64,000 bases of DNA from Streptomyces sp. NBC_00091. Its GTDB lineage: Bacteria; Actinomycetota; Actinomycetes; Streptomycetales; Streptomycetaceae. Below the pieces are notes generated by a model. The model had not been told where the DNA came from, made no database searches, and saw nothing but the letters and a program-made list of their open reading frames with translations. This document shows, one piece after another, positions 45,352 to 54,064 of this stretch. The stretch covers positions 2,852,001 to 2,916,000 of the forward strand of contig NZ_JAPEMA010000001.1 in assembly GCF_026343185.1 (NCBI RefSeq). Reading direction: 5' to 3'. The position numbers and the translations under genes are program-made. How positions within the stretch are numbered: position 1 is the first letter of the stretch; every line of letters begins with the position of its first letter.

Positions 45352-45467
45352 CCGTGCTGAGTCGTTCCGGCGGCTAGTGGCGCGTGTCAGCCTGATACGG
45401 TCCCGCTCTGCCGGAACACCGGAACATCTGTCCCCCCTGTCCCACGCGTTACCGAGAGGTTGAGCCG

Positions 45468-46343
45468 ATGACGGACCCCGCAGTCGAACGGGACGCCGCC
45501 GAGGCCGCCTCGGCCTTCGCGCACCCCCCGGTCGGGCCGGACGTGAGCGCCGCGTACGGGGAACACCCCGACCAGGTCGTCGACTTCTACGCCCCCCGCG
45601 GCGACGCGGCGGGCCCGGCCCCGCTGGTCGTGCTCCTGCACGGCGGGGCCTGGCGGGCCCCCTACGACCGGCAGCACGTCACCCCCTTCGCGGACTTCCT
45701 GGCCCGGCGGGGTTTCGCCGTCGCCAATGTCGAGTACCGGCGCGGGAGTTCCCTGCCCCACCAGGACGCCGACGGGCCGGTGGCCGGGCGCTGGCCCGAG
45801 ACCTTCGACGACGTGGCCGCCGCCATGGATGCCCTGCCCGGGCTGGCCGCGGCCGCCCTGCCCGCCGCCGACTTCCGCCGGACCGTGGTGACCGGCCACT
45901 CGGCGGGCGGACAGCTCGCGCTGTGGGCGGCGGCGCGGCACGTCCTCCCGTACGGCTCCCCGTGGCGGCTCCCCGCCCCGCCGCCGCTGCGCGGGGTGGT
46001 GGCGCTGGCCCCCATCGCGGACTTCGCGGTCGCGGAGGAACTCGGGGTGTGCGGCGGCGCGTCGGGCCAGCTGCTGGGCGGGCCGGAGCACTGGGACGCG
46101 CGGCTGCCCTTCACGGACCCGGCGGCGCTGCTCCCGACGGGCATCGCCACCACCGTCGTGCACGGGCGGGAGGACATCGTGGTCCCGCCGGCGGTGTCGG
46201 AGTCGTACGTGGCCGCCGCCGCGAAGGCGGGGGAGATGGTCGGCCTGACCCTGGTCGAGGGCGTCGGCCACTTCCCGCTGATCGACCCGGCTGCCGACGC
46301 CTGCGCGGTGGTGGCCGAGGAGATCTCCCAGCTGGCCTGGTAG
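45468..46343 (+). CDS. Alpha/beta hydrolase, probable kynurenine formamidase
   Basis: 291 residues. The oxyanion motif HGGAW near 58-62, nucleophile elbow GHSAGG near 143-148, and an acid/His pair toward the end (HGREDIVV and EGVGHFP). HGGxW is the hallmark of the alpha/beta-hydrolase type of arylformamidase, and the gene follows kynA and kynU, so N-formylkynurenine hydrolysis is a reasonable guess. Esterase or lipase activity on other substrates is possible. GAGAGG precedes the ATG. Confidence 0.8.
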   Translation: MTDPAVERDAAEAASAFAHPPVGPDVSAAYGEHPDQVVDFYAPRGDAAGPAPLVVLLHGGAWRAPYDRQHVTPFADFLARRGFAVANVEYRRGSSLPHQDADGPVAGRWPETFDDVAAAMDALPGLAAAALPAADFRRTVVTGHSAGGQLALWAAARHVLPYGSPWRLPAPPPLRGVVALAPIADFAVAEELGVCGGASGQLLGGPEHWDARLPFTDPAALLPTGIATTVVHGREDIVVPPAVSESYVAAAAKAGEMVGLTLVEGVGHFPLIDPAADACAVVAEEISQLAW

Positions 46344-46379
46344 CCCCGGCCGTCCCGGCCGTCCTGGGCGTCCCGCTCG

Positions 46380-47057
46380 TCAGCGGCGGGAGGCGGAGCG
46401 CTGGGGCGGGACTATGCGGACCCGCTTCCCGGCCGGCGCGGCCTCTATGTCGTCCAGCTGCGCGAGGACCGTACTGCGCAAGTCGTCGTAGTCCTCGAAG
46501 TGGTGGTCGTTGAAGAGCGTGTAGCCCGTCCACATCAGGTTCGCGCACACCCGCGCCGGTACCCGGCCGGTCTGCGCGCCCATGCCGACCAGGGCCACCG
46601 AGCGGATGCTGCCCGGCTTCTCCTTGTTCTGCCGGTGGATCGCCTGGAAGGCCGCGGCGCAGGCCAGGGCTACGTTCAGGGTCTCGCTGACGTTCTGCGA
46701 GGAGGTCCGCATCGTCGGCGTCGAGATCAGGTACCGCGGGCTGACCGCCCCGGACGGCACGCACACCGCGCTGCCCACCGGGAGGCTCCCCGCGAAGCGG
46801 TCCCGGATCGCCCGCTGCACGCGCAGCTGGATGCCGGCTCCGAGGTGCCGCTTGACGGCGGCGTCGACCCCGCCGTCCATCCGGCCCCGGGAGTTGGTCG
46901 GGCTGACCCAGGCGTCGACGTCCTCGTCGAGGATCGACCCCCGGCGGATCTCGATCTCCGGGGTGTCGGCGAACGCCGCCCGCCACGCCTCGACCACTTC
47001 GGCGTTGATGTCGGTCAGTACGACCCTCAGCGCCGGCTGCACTCGGTCCACGGTCAT
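46380..47057 (-). CDS. Macro-domain protein
   Basis: 225 residues from the ATG at 47057, with GGGAG 6 nt upstream. The macro fold binds ADP-ribose or removes it: RGSILDEDVDAWVSPTNSRG (39-58) followed by MDGGVDAAVKRHLG, and the phosphate loop VGMGAQTGRVP (157-167). It is a stand-alone, cytoplasmic protein. It lies back to back, 168 bp apart, with a gene whose C-terminus is an ADP-ribosyltransferase. That opposing arrangement of writer and reader/eraser is the chief evidence for its role, as in DarT/DarG. Confidence 0.85.
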   Translation of the reverse strand: MTVDRVQPALRVVLTDINAEVVEAWRAAFADTPEIEIRRGSILDEDVDAWVSPTNSRGRMDGGVDAAVKRHLGAGIQLRVQRAIRDRFAGSLPVGSAVCVPSGAVSPRYLISTPTMRTSSQNVSETLNVALACAAAFQAIHRQNKEKPGSIRSVALVGMGAQTGRVPARVCANLMWTGYTLFNDHHFEDYDDLRSTVLAQLDDIEAAPAGKRVRIVPPQRSASRR

Positions 47058-47225
47058 CGTCCACTCCCATCGCAAAGGGGTCCTTCCCACTCCCACCACG
47101 CTAGGGGGACCCACTGACAATCGGGCCGTGAGCAGGGCGGCATGACTCCTCGTCACCGTTGTCAGTGGCCGTTGTTAGCTTGCTGGCAGTCCATCAGTAC
47201 GGTTCGAATCCGGAGTGCCTCCACC
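47058..47225. promoter_or_regulatory. Divergent promoter region of the macro/ART pair
   Basis: 168 bp between opposing starts. On the plus strand, TACGGT (47198-47203) with a weak TTAGCT 17 bp earlier could be the promoter of the glycosylase/ART gene, whose ribosome site GGAG is 10 nt before the ATG. No dyad operator is obvious. An isolated TTCGAATCC resembles a tRNA T-loop but no tRNA folds here. Confidence 0.4.
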
Positions 47226-48854
47226 ATGAGCGACGCCAACTCCCAGACCAGTCCCGACCAGCCCGACGCGCATGACCCGCTGGCCCTCGCCGAGCTGTTC
47301 AAAGGCGGCGGCGAGCCGTGGCTCCCGCTGCTGAAGCCGGTCATCGAGGCCCAGCCGAACGCGGCCGGTTTCATCGGTACGGGCCGCAGTCCCGAGGTCG
47401 TCCCGGTCCGCGAACTGACCTTCCAGGCGCTCAAGCCCCATCCGCCGCACAAGTGGAAGGTCGTCGTCTTCGGCCAGAACCCCTATCCGCGGCCGGAGAG
47501 CGCCACCGGCATAGCCATGTTCGACAACACCTTCCACGACTGGAAGGACAGCCAGTTCGGCCGGGTCGTCAGCATCCGCTGCATCATCAAGGCCGCGGCG
47601 ATGTGGAAGTACGGAATCCCCAAGAAGACCCCGATCGCCGACATCCGCGCGCTGTTGAAGGAGCAGGACACCGTCCAGCCGCCGGAGTGGTTCCAGGCGA
47701 TGCTCACGCAGGGCGTGCTGCTGCTGAACGCGGCGCTCACCGCCAGCAGCGACGGGACGCGGGGAGGAGCCGATCCGCACACCGCCTTCTGGCGTCCGGT
47801 CGCCGAGACGATCGTCGAGGAGATCCTCAAGGCCAAGCAGGACGCCGACGAGGAGGACCGCGGTGTGGTCTTCGCCTGGTGGGGGGCCCACGCCCGCAAT
47901 CTGAAGAAGGTCGTCCTCGAACTCCAGAAGAAGTACCCCGGGGTCGAGGTCCGGCACATCGACCACGCCAATCCCGCGGCGCAGGGCGACATCTTCTGCG
48001 AGGGCGACCACTTCGCGATGGTCAACGAGGCCCTCGCGTCGCTGGGCTCCGACCCGATCGACTGGCTCCCGAGCAAGGGGTGGAACGAGCTCCCGGCGGA
48101 GGCCGGCGGGAGCGACGGCGAGGTCGCCGCGCGCATGGGCGCCTTCATCGCGTCCACCATGGAGCTGCACCAGCTGTATCTGGAGCGCCTCTCCAGCGTC
48201 AAGGACGAGGGCCTCGTCCTCCCCGCGATCACCGGTGTGTTCGACACCCCGCTCATGGAGTTCCAGGACGCCGTCTCGCCGGTCGCCCAGCTGCTGTCCG
48301 GCCTCGACCGGCACGTCAGCCGGTCGCACGAGTTCGGCAAGAGGCGGGCGGACGAAGCGTCCGGCGGCCTGTCGGCCGACGCGATCGCCGCCCTCTACCT
48401 CTACACCTGCGAGTCGGCGTTCTACCGGGAGATCAACTCGGTCCTGCGCTCCCCGGACCGGGCCAGGCTCGTGCCGTACCTCCCCTACCTGCGGCTGCTG
48501 TTCTCGGCGGTCTCGGGGCTCCCCGCCCGCACCGAACCGCTGTGGCGCGGGGTGTCGCTGGACCTGCGGGCGCAGTACCCGCTGGGCCGCACCGTGACCT
48601 GGTGGGGCGTGTCCTCCTGCACGCCCAAGCTCAGCGTCGCCCGGGCGTTCCTCGGCAGCCGCGGCAAGCGGACGCTCTTCGAGGTGGTTCCCGCCCGGGC
48701 CGTGGGTATCCGCGACTTCTCCGCGTTCACCGAGGAGGAGGAGTTCATCCTCTCGCCGGGCACCCAGCTCAAGGTGACGGACGTGAAGACCGAGCGCGGC
48801 GGCCTGTGCACCGTGCGGCTGACCGAACTGGAGGACCAGACCCTGGTGTCCTGA
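47226..48854 (+). CDS. Uracil-DNA-glycosylase-like / ADP-ribosyltransferase fusion
   Basis: 542 residues, two domains. Residues ~25-285 follow the uracil-DNA glycosylase order: VVVFGQNPYPRP (80-90; catalytic Asp of GQDPYH is Asn85 and the following His is Pro88), GVLLLNAALT (163-172), VVFAWWGAHARNLKK (214-228), and DHANP (246-250) in place of HPSPLS. Residues ~385-535 match the arginine-type R-S-E mono-ADP-ribosyltransferase: LWRGV (Arg441), WWGVSSCTPKLSVARAF (Ser463-Ser464), and TEEEEFILSPGTQLKV with the E-x-E pair at 504-506. A helical linker joins them. I know of no described fusion of this kind. Together with the divergent macro gene, it suggests DNA-linked ADP-ribosylation. Confidence 0.8.
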   Translation: MSDANSQTSPDQPDAHDPLALAELFKGGGEPWLPLLKPVIEAQPNAAGFIGTGRSPEVVPVRELTFQALKPHPPHKWKVVVFGQNPYPRPESATGIAMFDNTFHDWKDSQFGRVVSIRCIIKAAAMWKYGIPKKTPIADIRALLKEQDTVQPPEWFQAMLTQGVLLLNAALTASSDGTRGGADPHTAFWRPVAETIVEEILKAKQDADEEDRGVVFAWWGAHARNLKKVVLELQKKYPGVEVRHIDHANPAAQGDIFCEGDHFAMVNEALASLGSDPIDWLPSKGWNELPAEAGGSDGEVAARMGAFIASTMELHQLYLERLSSVKDEGLVLPAITGVFDTPLMEFQDAVSPVAQLLSGLDRHVSRSHEFGKRRADEASGGLSADAIAALYLYTCESAFYREINSVLRSPDRARLVPYLPYLRLLFSAVSGLPARTEPLWRGVSLDLRAQYPLGRTVTWWGVSSCTPKLSVARAFLGSRGKRTLFEVVPARAVGIRDFSAFTEEEEFILSPGTQLKVTDVKTERGGLCTVRLTELEDQTLVS

Positions 48855-48875
48855 GCCGACGCGCGGGCCGGCCGC

Positions 48876-49364
48876 TCAGTCCCACTGCTCGTCGGCCAGC
48901 GAGGTGACCGGGGCCGGCTTGCCGATGACCGCCAGGGCGATGAAGAAGTTGATCTGGCCGATCGCGATGGTGAGGGTGGCCAGGGCCTTCTGGTCGTAGT
49001 GCTTCGCCACCTCCGCGTACAGCTCGTCGGATACGCGCTCCTTGCCGGTCGGGGCGGGCTGGAGGGTCGCCTCCACCAGCGCGAGGGCAGCCCGCTCGGC
49101 GTCGGTGAAGCAGAGTGCGTCCTGCCAGGAGGAGACGGCGGTGATGCGCTCCTCGGAGACGCCCGCCTTGCGGAGGAAGGCGGTGTTCAGGACGGTCAGG
49201 TAGGTGTTGCCGACGATCTGGCCCGCGCGGAGGTGGACGAGGCTCATCGTGCTGCGCGGGACCGAGCGGTTGCCCGTGGCCCGGAACAGGGCGGCGCTGA
49301 TGTCGCCCAGCTCGGGAACGAACTCGCCCGGGTTGGGCATCCGCGAGATCGAGGTGTCCGTCAT
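48876..49364 (-). CDS. Carboxymuconolactone decarboxylase/AhpD-like protein without CxxC
   Basis: 162 residues, helical: SLVHLRAGQIVGNTYLTVLN, ERITAVSSWQDALCFTDAER, DELYAEVAKHYDQKALATLT, and IGQINFFIALAVIGKP. This is the AhpD-like fold, but the usual catalytic C-x2-C of the helix (RVSQINGCxxCxxxH) is absent: it reads RAGQIVGNTYLTV. Activity as a peroxidase partner is thus unlikely. AAGGAG lies 8 nt before the ATG at 49364. It ends 21 bp from the ART-fusion stop, convergent. Confidence 0.85.
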   Translation of the reverse strand: MTDTSISRMPNPGEFVPELGDISAALFRATGNRSVPRSTMSLVHLRAGQIVGNTYLTVLNTAFLRKAGVSEERITAVSSWQDALCFTDAERAALALVEATLQPAPTGKERVSDELYAEVAKHYDQKALATLTIAIGQINFFIALAVIGKPAPVTSLADEQWD

Positions 49365-49451
49365 GGCTGCTCTCCTTCAGTCGGTGTCTTCACAGCACTG
49401 ACCCAGGGGAGCGAGGAGATGTGACAGGTCCGGGAAAGTTTTTTTTCGCCG

Positions 49452-50081
49452 TCACGCCGCCGGGGGCGGCGGGAGGTGGGCGACCGTGTGGGTGAAGTAG
49501 GTCCGCACGTCCTCGGCCATCGCGTAGGCACGCTTCAGGTAGACCTCCCAGGGCCTGACGACCGCCGGGTCCTCGTAGCGGCGGGCGCCCGCGTGGACGC
49601 CGACGGGGGTGTACAGGACCTCGTACAGGACGTGTCCGTCGACGATGACGATCTCGGGCAACGGCCCGCCGTCGGCCGCCTCGGTGAAGGAGAACTCCTC
49701 GGCGGACAGCACCCGCGTGTGGTGCCCGGCCTCGGCGCGCATGTGGAGCCAGTGCAGCTGCCACTGCACGTACGGGGACAGCGGCTCCTCCACCACCCGC
49801 AGCCGGCGCAGCGGCGAGCCGTTGCGGCTGTCGTCGTCGGCGGCCCGGCGCGCGGCGATGCGTTCCGCCTCGATCAGCCGGAGCACCTCCCGCCAGTCGC
49901 CCCGGCGCAGTGCCTCCCGGGTGGGGTCGTCCGTCTCCTCGAAGTGCTGGAGCCGTTCCAGCCGCCAGGACTCGCCGTTGCGGACGGCCGCGCGGCGGGC
50001 CCGGAGGTCTTCGGTGTAGGCGTAGGCGCCGAGTGGTTCGCCTTGGTTCGCCGGGAGCGCCGGCGCGCGGAGATCGTGCAT
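49452..50081 (-). CDS. DUF6879-like hypothetical protein
   Basis: 209 residues. The pattern WRLERLQHFEETDDPTREAL, LIEAERIAARRAADDD, and RLRVVEEPLSPYVQWQLHWL matches the DUF6879 family of Streptomyces, often beside helix-turn-helix proteins, with unknown function. C-terminus ends in PPPPAA. Start ATG at 50081 with GGGGA upstream. Nothing nearby suggests its partner. Confidence 0.7.
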   Translation of the reverse strand: MHDLRAPALPANQGEPLGAYAYTEDLRARRAAVRNGESWRLERLQHFEETDDPTREALRRGDWREVLRLIEAERIAARRAADDDSRNGSPLRRLRVVEEPLSPYVQWQLHWLHMRAEAGHHTRVLSAEEFSFTEAADGGPLPEIVIVDGHVLYEVLYTPVGVHAGARRYEDPAVVRPWEVYLKRAYAMAEDVRTYFTHTVAHLPPPPAA

Positions 50082-50193
50082 CTGAATCCCCAGCCTGGGT
50101 GAGATGCCACGACTGTACCGAACGTGATCGCGTGGATGCGGTACGCGTTCGCGCGGGTCTCGGGAATCCTGTCCGCGGCGCGCCCGGGTACGC

Positions 50194-50232
50194 CGAAGGG
50201 GCGGGGTGCGCGGTGCGCTCCCCGCCCCTTCG
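50194..50232 (-). terminator. Terminator of purA
   Basis: Perfect 13-bp stem CGAAGGGGCGGGG and complement with a 13-nt loop, 39 nt past the purA stop. Confidence 0.8.
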
Positions 50233-50270
50233 GGCGGTGCTCCCCGGAGGGATGTGCCGGGATGTGCCGC

Positions 50271-51554
50271 TTAGAGGAACGAGTTGATCTCGATCGTCTC
50301 GGTGCGGCCGGGGCCGACGCCGATCGCGGAGATCGGGGCGCCCGACATCTCCTCCAGGGCCTTCACGTACCCCTGCGCGTTCTTCGGCAGGTCGGCGAAG
50401 GTCTTGGCCTTGGTGATGTCCTCGGACCAGCCCGGGAGGGTTTCGTAGATCGGCTTCGCGTGGTGGAAGTCCGACTGCGAGTACGGCAGCTCCTCGACGC
50501 GCTTGCCGTCGATCTCGTACGCGACGCAGACCGGGATCTCCTCCCAGCCGGTCAGCACGTCCAGCTTGGTGAGGAAGAAGTCCGTCAGGCCGTTGACGCG
50601 GGTCGCGTAGCGGGCGATCGGGGCGTCGAACCAGCCGCAGCGCCGGTCACGGCCGGTGGTCACACCGCGCTCTCCACCGATGCGGCGCAGGGCCTCGCCG
50701 TCCTCGTCGAACAGCTCGGTCGGGAACGGGCCCGCGCCGACGCGGGTCGTGTAGGCCTTGAGGATGCCGATGACACGGCTGATCTTCGTCGGGCCCACGC
50801 CGGTGCCGGTGCAGGCGCCGCCGGCGGTCGGGTTCGAGGAGGTGACGAAGGGGTACGTGCCGTGGTCGACGTCGAGCAGGGTGCCCTGGCCGCCCTCGAA
50901 GAGCACGACCTTGTCCTCGTCCAGCGCGTTGTTGAGGATCAGGGTGGTGTCGGCGACGTAGCCCTTGATCTGGTCCGCGTACTGGAGCATCTCCTCGACG
51001 ATCGCGGAGGCGTCGATCGCGCGGCGGTTGTACAGCTTGGCGAGGAGCTGGTTCTTGCCCTCCAGCGCCGCTTCGACCTTCTGGGTGAGGATCGACTCGT
51101 CGTACAGGTCCTGGACCCGGATGCCGACGCGGTTGATCTTGTCCGCGTAGGTCGGGCCGATGCCGCGGCCGGTCGTACCGATCTTGCGCTTGCCGAGGAA
51201 GCGCTCGCCGACCTTGTCGAGGGTGACGTTGTACGGCGTGATGAGGTGCGCGTTGCCGCTGATGAGCAGCTTGGAAGTGTCGATGCCACGCTCGTTCAGG
51301 CCGCGCAGCTCGGAGAGCAGGACGGCCGGGTCGACGACGACACCGTTGCCGATGACCGGGGTGCATCCGGGGGAGAGGATGCCGGAAGGGAGAAGGTGCA
51401 GTGCGTACTTCTGGTCGCCTACGACGACCGTGTGGCCGGCGTTGTTGCCGCCCTGGTAGCGCACCACATAGTCAACGGATCCACCGAGCAGGTCGGTGGC
51501 CTTTCCCTTGCCCTCGTCACCCCACTGAGCTCCGAGCAGCACAAGAGCGGGCAC
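50271..51554 (-). CDS. purA: Adenylosuccinate synthetase
   Basis: 427 residues. It converts IMP and aspartate to adenylosuccinate using GTP. It has the P-loop [11 protein letters not shown] (8-18), [11 protein letters not shown] (35-45), the IMP-site region [14 protein letters not shown], and the C-terminal GTP region [19 protein letters not shown]. Start GTG at 51554 with GGAAGAGG about 10 nt upstream. It stands alone as a single-gene unit with its own terminator. Confidence 0.97.
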   Translation of the reverse strand: MPALVLLGAQWGDEGKGKATDLLGGSVDYVVRYQGGNNAGHTVVVGDQKYALHLLPSGILSPGCTPVIGNGVVVDPAVLLSELRGLNERGIDTSKLLISGNAHLITPYNVTLDKVGERFLGKRKIGTTGRGIGPTYADKINRVGIRVQDLYDESILTQKVEAALEGKNQLLAKLYNRRAIDASAIVEEMLQYADQIKGYVADTTLILNNALDEDKVVLFEGGQGTLLDVDHGTYPFVTSSNPTAGGACTGTGVGPTKISRVIGILKAYTTRVGAGPFPTELFDEDGEALRRIGGERGVTTGRDRRCGWFDAPIARYATRVNGLTDFFLTKLDVLTGWEEIPVCVAYEIDGKRVEELPYSQSDFHHAKPIYETLPGWSEDITKAKTFADLPKNAQGYVKALEEMSGAPISAIGVGPGRTETIEINSFL

Positions 51555-51654
51555 AGGCGTACACCTCTTCCGGATGGGGCATGTCCAAGGTCAGGGGGCG
51601 TACGACGATGTACACCGCAGGCTGAGCCGTCGGACCGGTGCCCCGGAATAGACG

Positions 51655-51684
51655 AAGGCCCTGGCGCAATAGCGCAAGGGCCTC
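51655..51684. other. Imperfect hairpin in the purA/kinase divergent region
   Basis: AAGGCCCTGGCGC and GCGCAAGGGCCT form an imperfect stem around AATA. It lies 34 bp before the diacylglycerol-kinase-like start and about 100 bp before purA. It may be an attenuator or a remnant terminator. Confidence 0.35.
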
Positions 51685-51717
51685 TTGCACAAAGATGCTA
51701 CCCGAGGAAGGACCGAG

Positions 51718-52557
51718 GTGTCGGCTCCAGAGCCCACCATGAGCCATGCGGGCGCGCCGGTAGGCGGTCTGCTCGTGCTCGTCGACCCGGTCGCCCGCCG
51801 TCTTGACGGCGAGTCCGTGCGAATCGCGAAGGATGTGTTGTCAGCGGGAGCCGCGGCGAAAATCTGCCTCCCGGATTCGCAGGAGGAATTTGCGCGGGCT
51901 CTCGCCCGCCGGGGCCATCGGCGGCCGGTGATCGTGGGCGACGACCGGGCGCTGGTGCGGGCCGTGGGGCTGCTGCACCGGGAGCGGGGGCTGGGCGACG
52001 GGGTGGTCTCGCTGGTCCCGGTGGGCCCGCCGGGGTCGCTGGCGCTGGCCCGCTCGCTCGGGGTGCCGCTGTCGGCGGTGCTGGCGGCCCGGGCGGCGCT
52101 GGACGGGGTGACGCACCCGCGGGACCTGCTGGTGGACGACAGCGACGGGGTGGTGCTGGGCGGGCTGCGGATCAGCCCTCCGGCGTCGGCCGTACGGCGT
52201 GGCGGGGGTTACCGGTCGCTGCTGCGGACGCTGCTGCCGAGCCCGGCGGCGTCCGGCGCGCCGGCGGGGCCGGTGCACCGGCTGCGCGTGGAGGTGGACG
52301 GGGTGGTCCTGGCGGACGTGGACCACCCGGTGGAGGACGTGGCCGTGCGGACGGCCGGGGCGGGGGCCGGTCCGGCGGAGGTGGTGGTCCGGCTGTCGGG
52401 CGCGCCGCCGCTGACGCAGCCGGCGGAGGTGGTGACGGTGTCCGGGGCGGACTTCCGCTACCGCGCCGACCACGCCCTGGCCGGCCCGGTCCGCCGCCGC
52501 ACCTGGACCCGCCACGCCGCCGCCTGGGCCCTCACCCTCCCGCGCGGGTCCGACTGA
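51718..52557 (+). CDS. Diacylglycerol-kinase-like protein
   Basis: 279 residues. A short relative of the diacylglycerol kinase catalytic family: VDPVARRLDGESVRIAKDVL, VIVGDDRALVRAVGLLHRE, VSLVPVGPPGSLALARSLGV (the GDG/N...PxGT-like loop is degenerate, PVGPPGS), and a beta-rich C-terminus. Whether it phosphorylates lipids is doubtful given the altered loop. GAGGAAGG precedes the GTG at 51718. Confidence 0.65.
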   Translation: MSAPEPTMSHAGAPVGGLLVLVDPVARRLDGESVRIAKDVLSAGAAAKICLPDSQEEFARALARRGHRRPVIVGDDRALVRAVGLLHRERGLGDGVVSLVPVGPPGSLALARSLGVPLSAVLAARAALDGVTHPRDLLVDDSDGVVLGGLRISPPASAVRRGGGYRSLLRTLLPSPAASGAPAGPVHRLRVEVDGVVLADVDHPVEDVAVRTAGAGAGPAEVVVRLSGAPPLTQPAEVVTVSGADFRYRADHALAGPVRRRTWTRHAAAWALTLPRGSD

Positions 52558-52576
52558 CGCACGCCCCCCGGGCCGG

Positions 52577-52603
52577 GCCGTGCCCGGCCGGACCGGGCAC
52601 GGC
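52577..52603. terminator. Bidirectional terminator
   Basis: Eleven-bp perfect stem GCCGTGCCCGG and complement, 5-nt loop, between the convergent kinase-like and MarR genes. Confidence 0.75.
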
Positions 52604-52609
52604 CGGGGG

Positions 52610-53089
52610 CTACGCCAGGTCCAGCGTGGCCCGGTGGGCGCGCCAGCGGTCCATCAGGCCGTGCATCTCGTGCTGGAGGAACTCGAAGAAGGCCGCCGTC
52701 TCCGCGACCCGCGCCCCCGCCGGGGTGTCGGTGCCCAGCCCGGCCGCGCCCTCGCGCAGGGTCTTCTCGAAGTGGGTGAGTGCCTGGTCCCGGCGGGTGA
52801 AGGTCTCGTACCAGAGCTCGTTGTGCAGGACGTAGCGGTCCCGCCGGGAGCCCGGTTCGCGCTCCCGGCTGACCATGCTGACCTGCGTCAGGTAGGCGAC
52901 GGCGCCCGAGACCGCCGCCGGGCTGATCCGCAGTGCCTCGCCGAGCTCGGCGGAGGTCATCGCGCCGCCGTCGCTCGCGAGCAGCCGCGCGAAGACCCGG
53001 GCGGCCATGCGCTGCATGCCCGCCTCGGTGAGCTGCGCGGCGAACCGCTCCACGAAGCGGGAGACCGCTTCCTCGTCCCGTACGTCCAT
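52610..53089 (-). CDS. MarR/GbsR-type transcriptional regulator
   Basis: 159 residues. A winged helix: ARVFARLLASDGGAMTSAEL, GEALRISPAAVSGAVAYLTQ, then MVSREREPGSRRDRYVL (the wing), and a C-terminal helical dimerisation part. Start ATG at 53089 with GAGGGG upstream; a GTG at 53101 is possible. Divergent from an ABC exporter and separated by a perfect 16-bp palindrome, it most likely represses both. Confidence 0.88.
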   Translation of the reverse strand: MDVRDEEAVSRFVERFAAQLTEAGMQRMAARVFARLLASDGGAMTSAELGEALRISPAAVSGAVAYLTQVSMVSREREPGSRRDRYVLHNELWYETFTRRDQALTHFEKTLREGAAGLGTDTPAGARVAETAAFFEFLQHEMHGLMDRWRAHRATLDLA

Positions 53090-53128
53090 CGGTGTGTCCA
53101 CCCCTCGGATTTTACGCGATTCCCGAGC

Positions 53129-53144
53129 TTCACAAATTTGTGAA
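53129..53144. promoter_or_regulatory. Palindromic operator of the MarR/ABC exporter region
   Basis: TTCACAAATTTGTGAA, a perfect 16-bp dyad and an A/T-rich island in GC-rich DNA. Its left half is also the -35 hexamer (TTCACA) of the exporter, so repressor binding would block transcription. Confidence 0.85.
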
Positions 53145-53157
53145 AGTAGCGTACGTT
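53129..53157 (+). promoter_or_regulatory. Promoter of the ABC exporter operon
   Basis: -35 TTCACA (53129-53134), 17-bp spacer, -10 TACGTT (53152-53157), then exactly 7 nt to the ATG at 53165. Leaderless transcription is implied. Overlap with the palindrome ties it to the MarR-type regulator. Confidence 0.75.
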
Positions 53158-53164
53158 CGGAAAC

Positions 53165-54060
<896 letters not shown>

Positions 54061-54064
<4 letters not shown>

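Noticed and set aside
47198..47222. TTCGAATCC in the UDG-ART leader resembling a tRNA T-loop
   Set aside because: No acceptor, D-arm or anticodon arm can be folded around it.
49438..49446. Run of T considered as the tail of a plus-strand terminator
   Set aside because: No stem precedes it and no plus-strand gene ends there; it lies in the upstream region of the AhpD-like gene.
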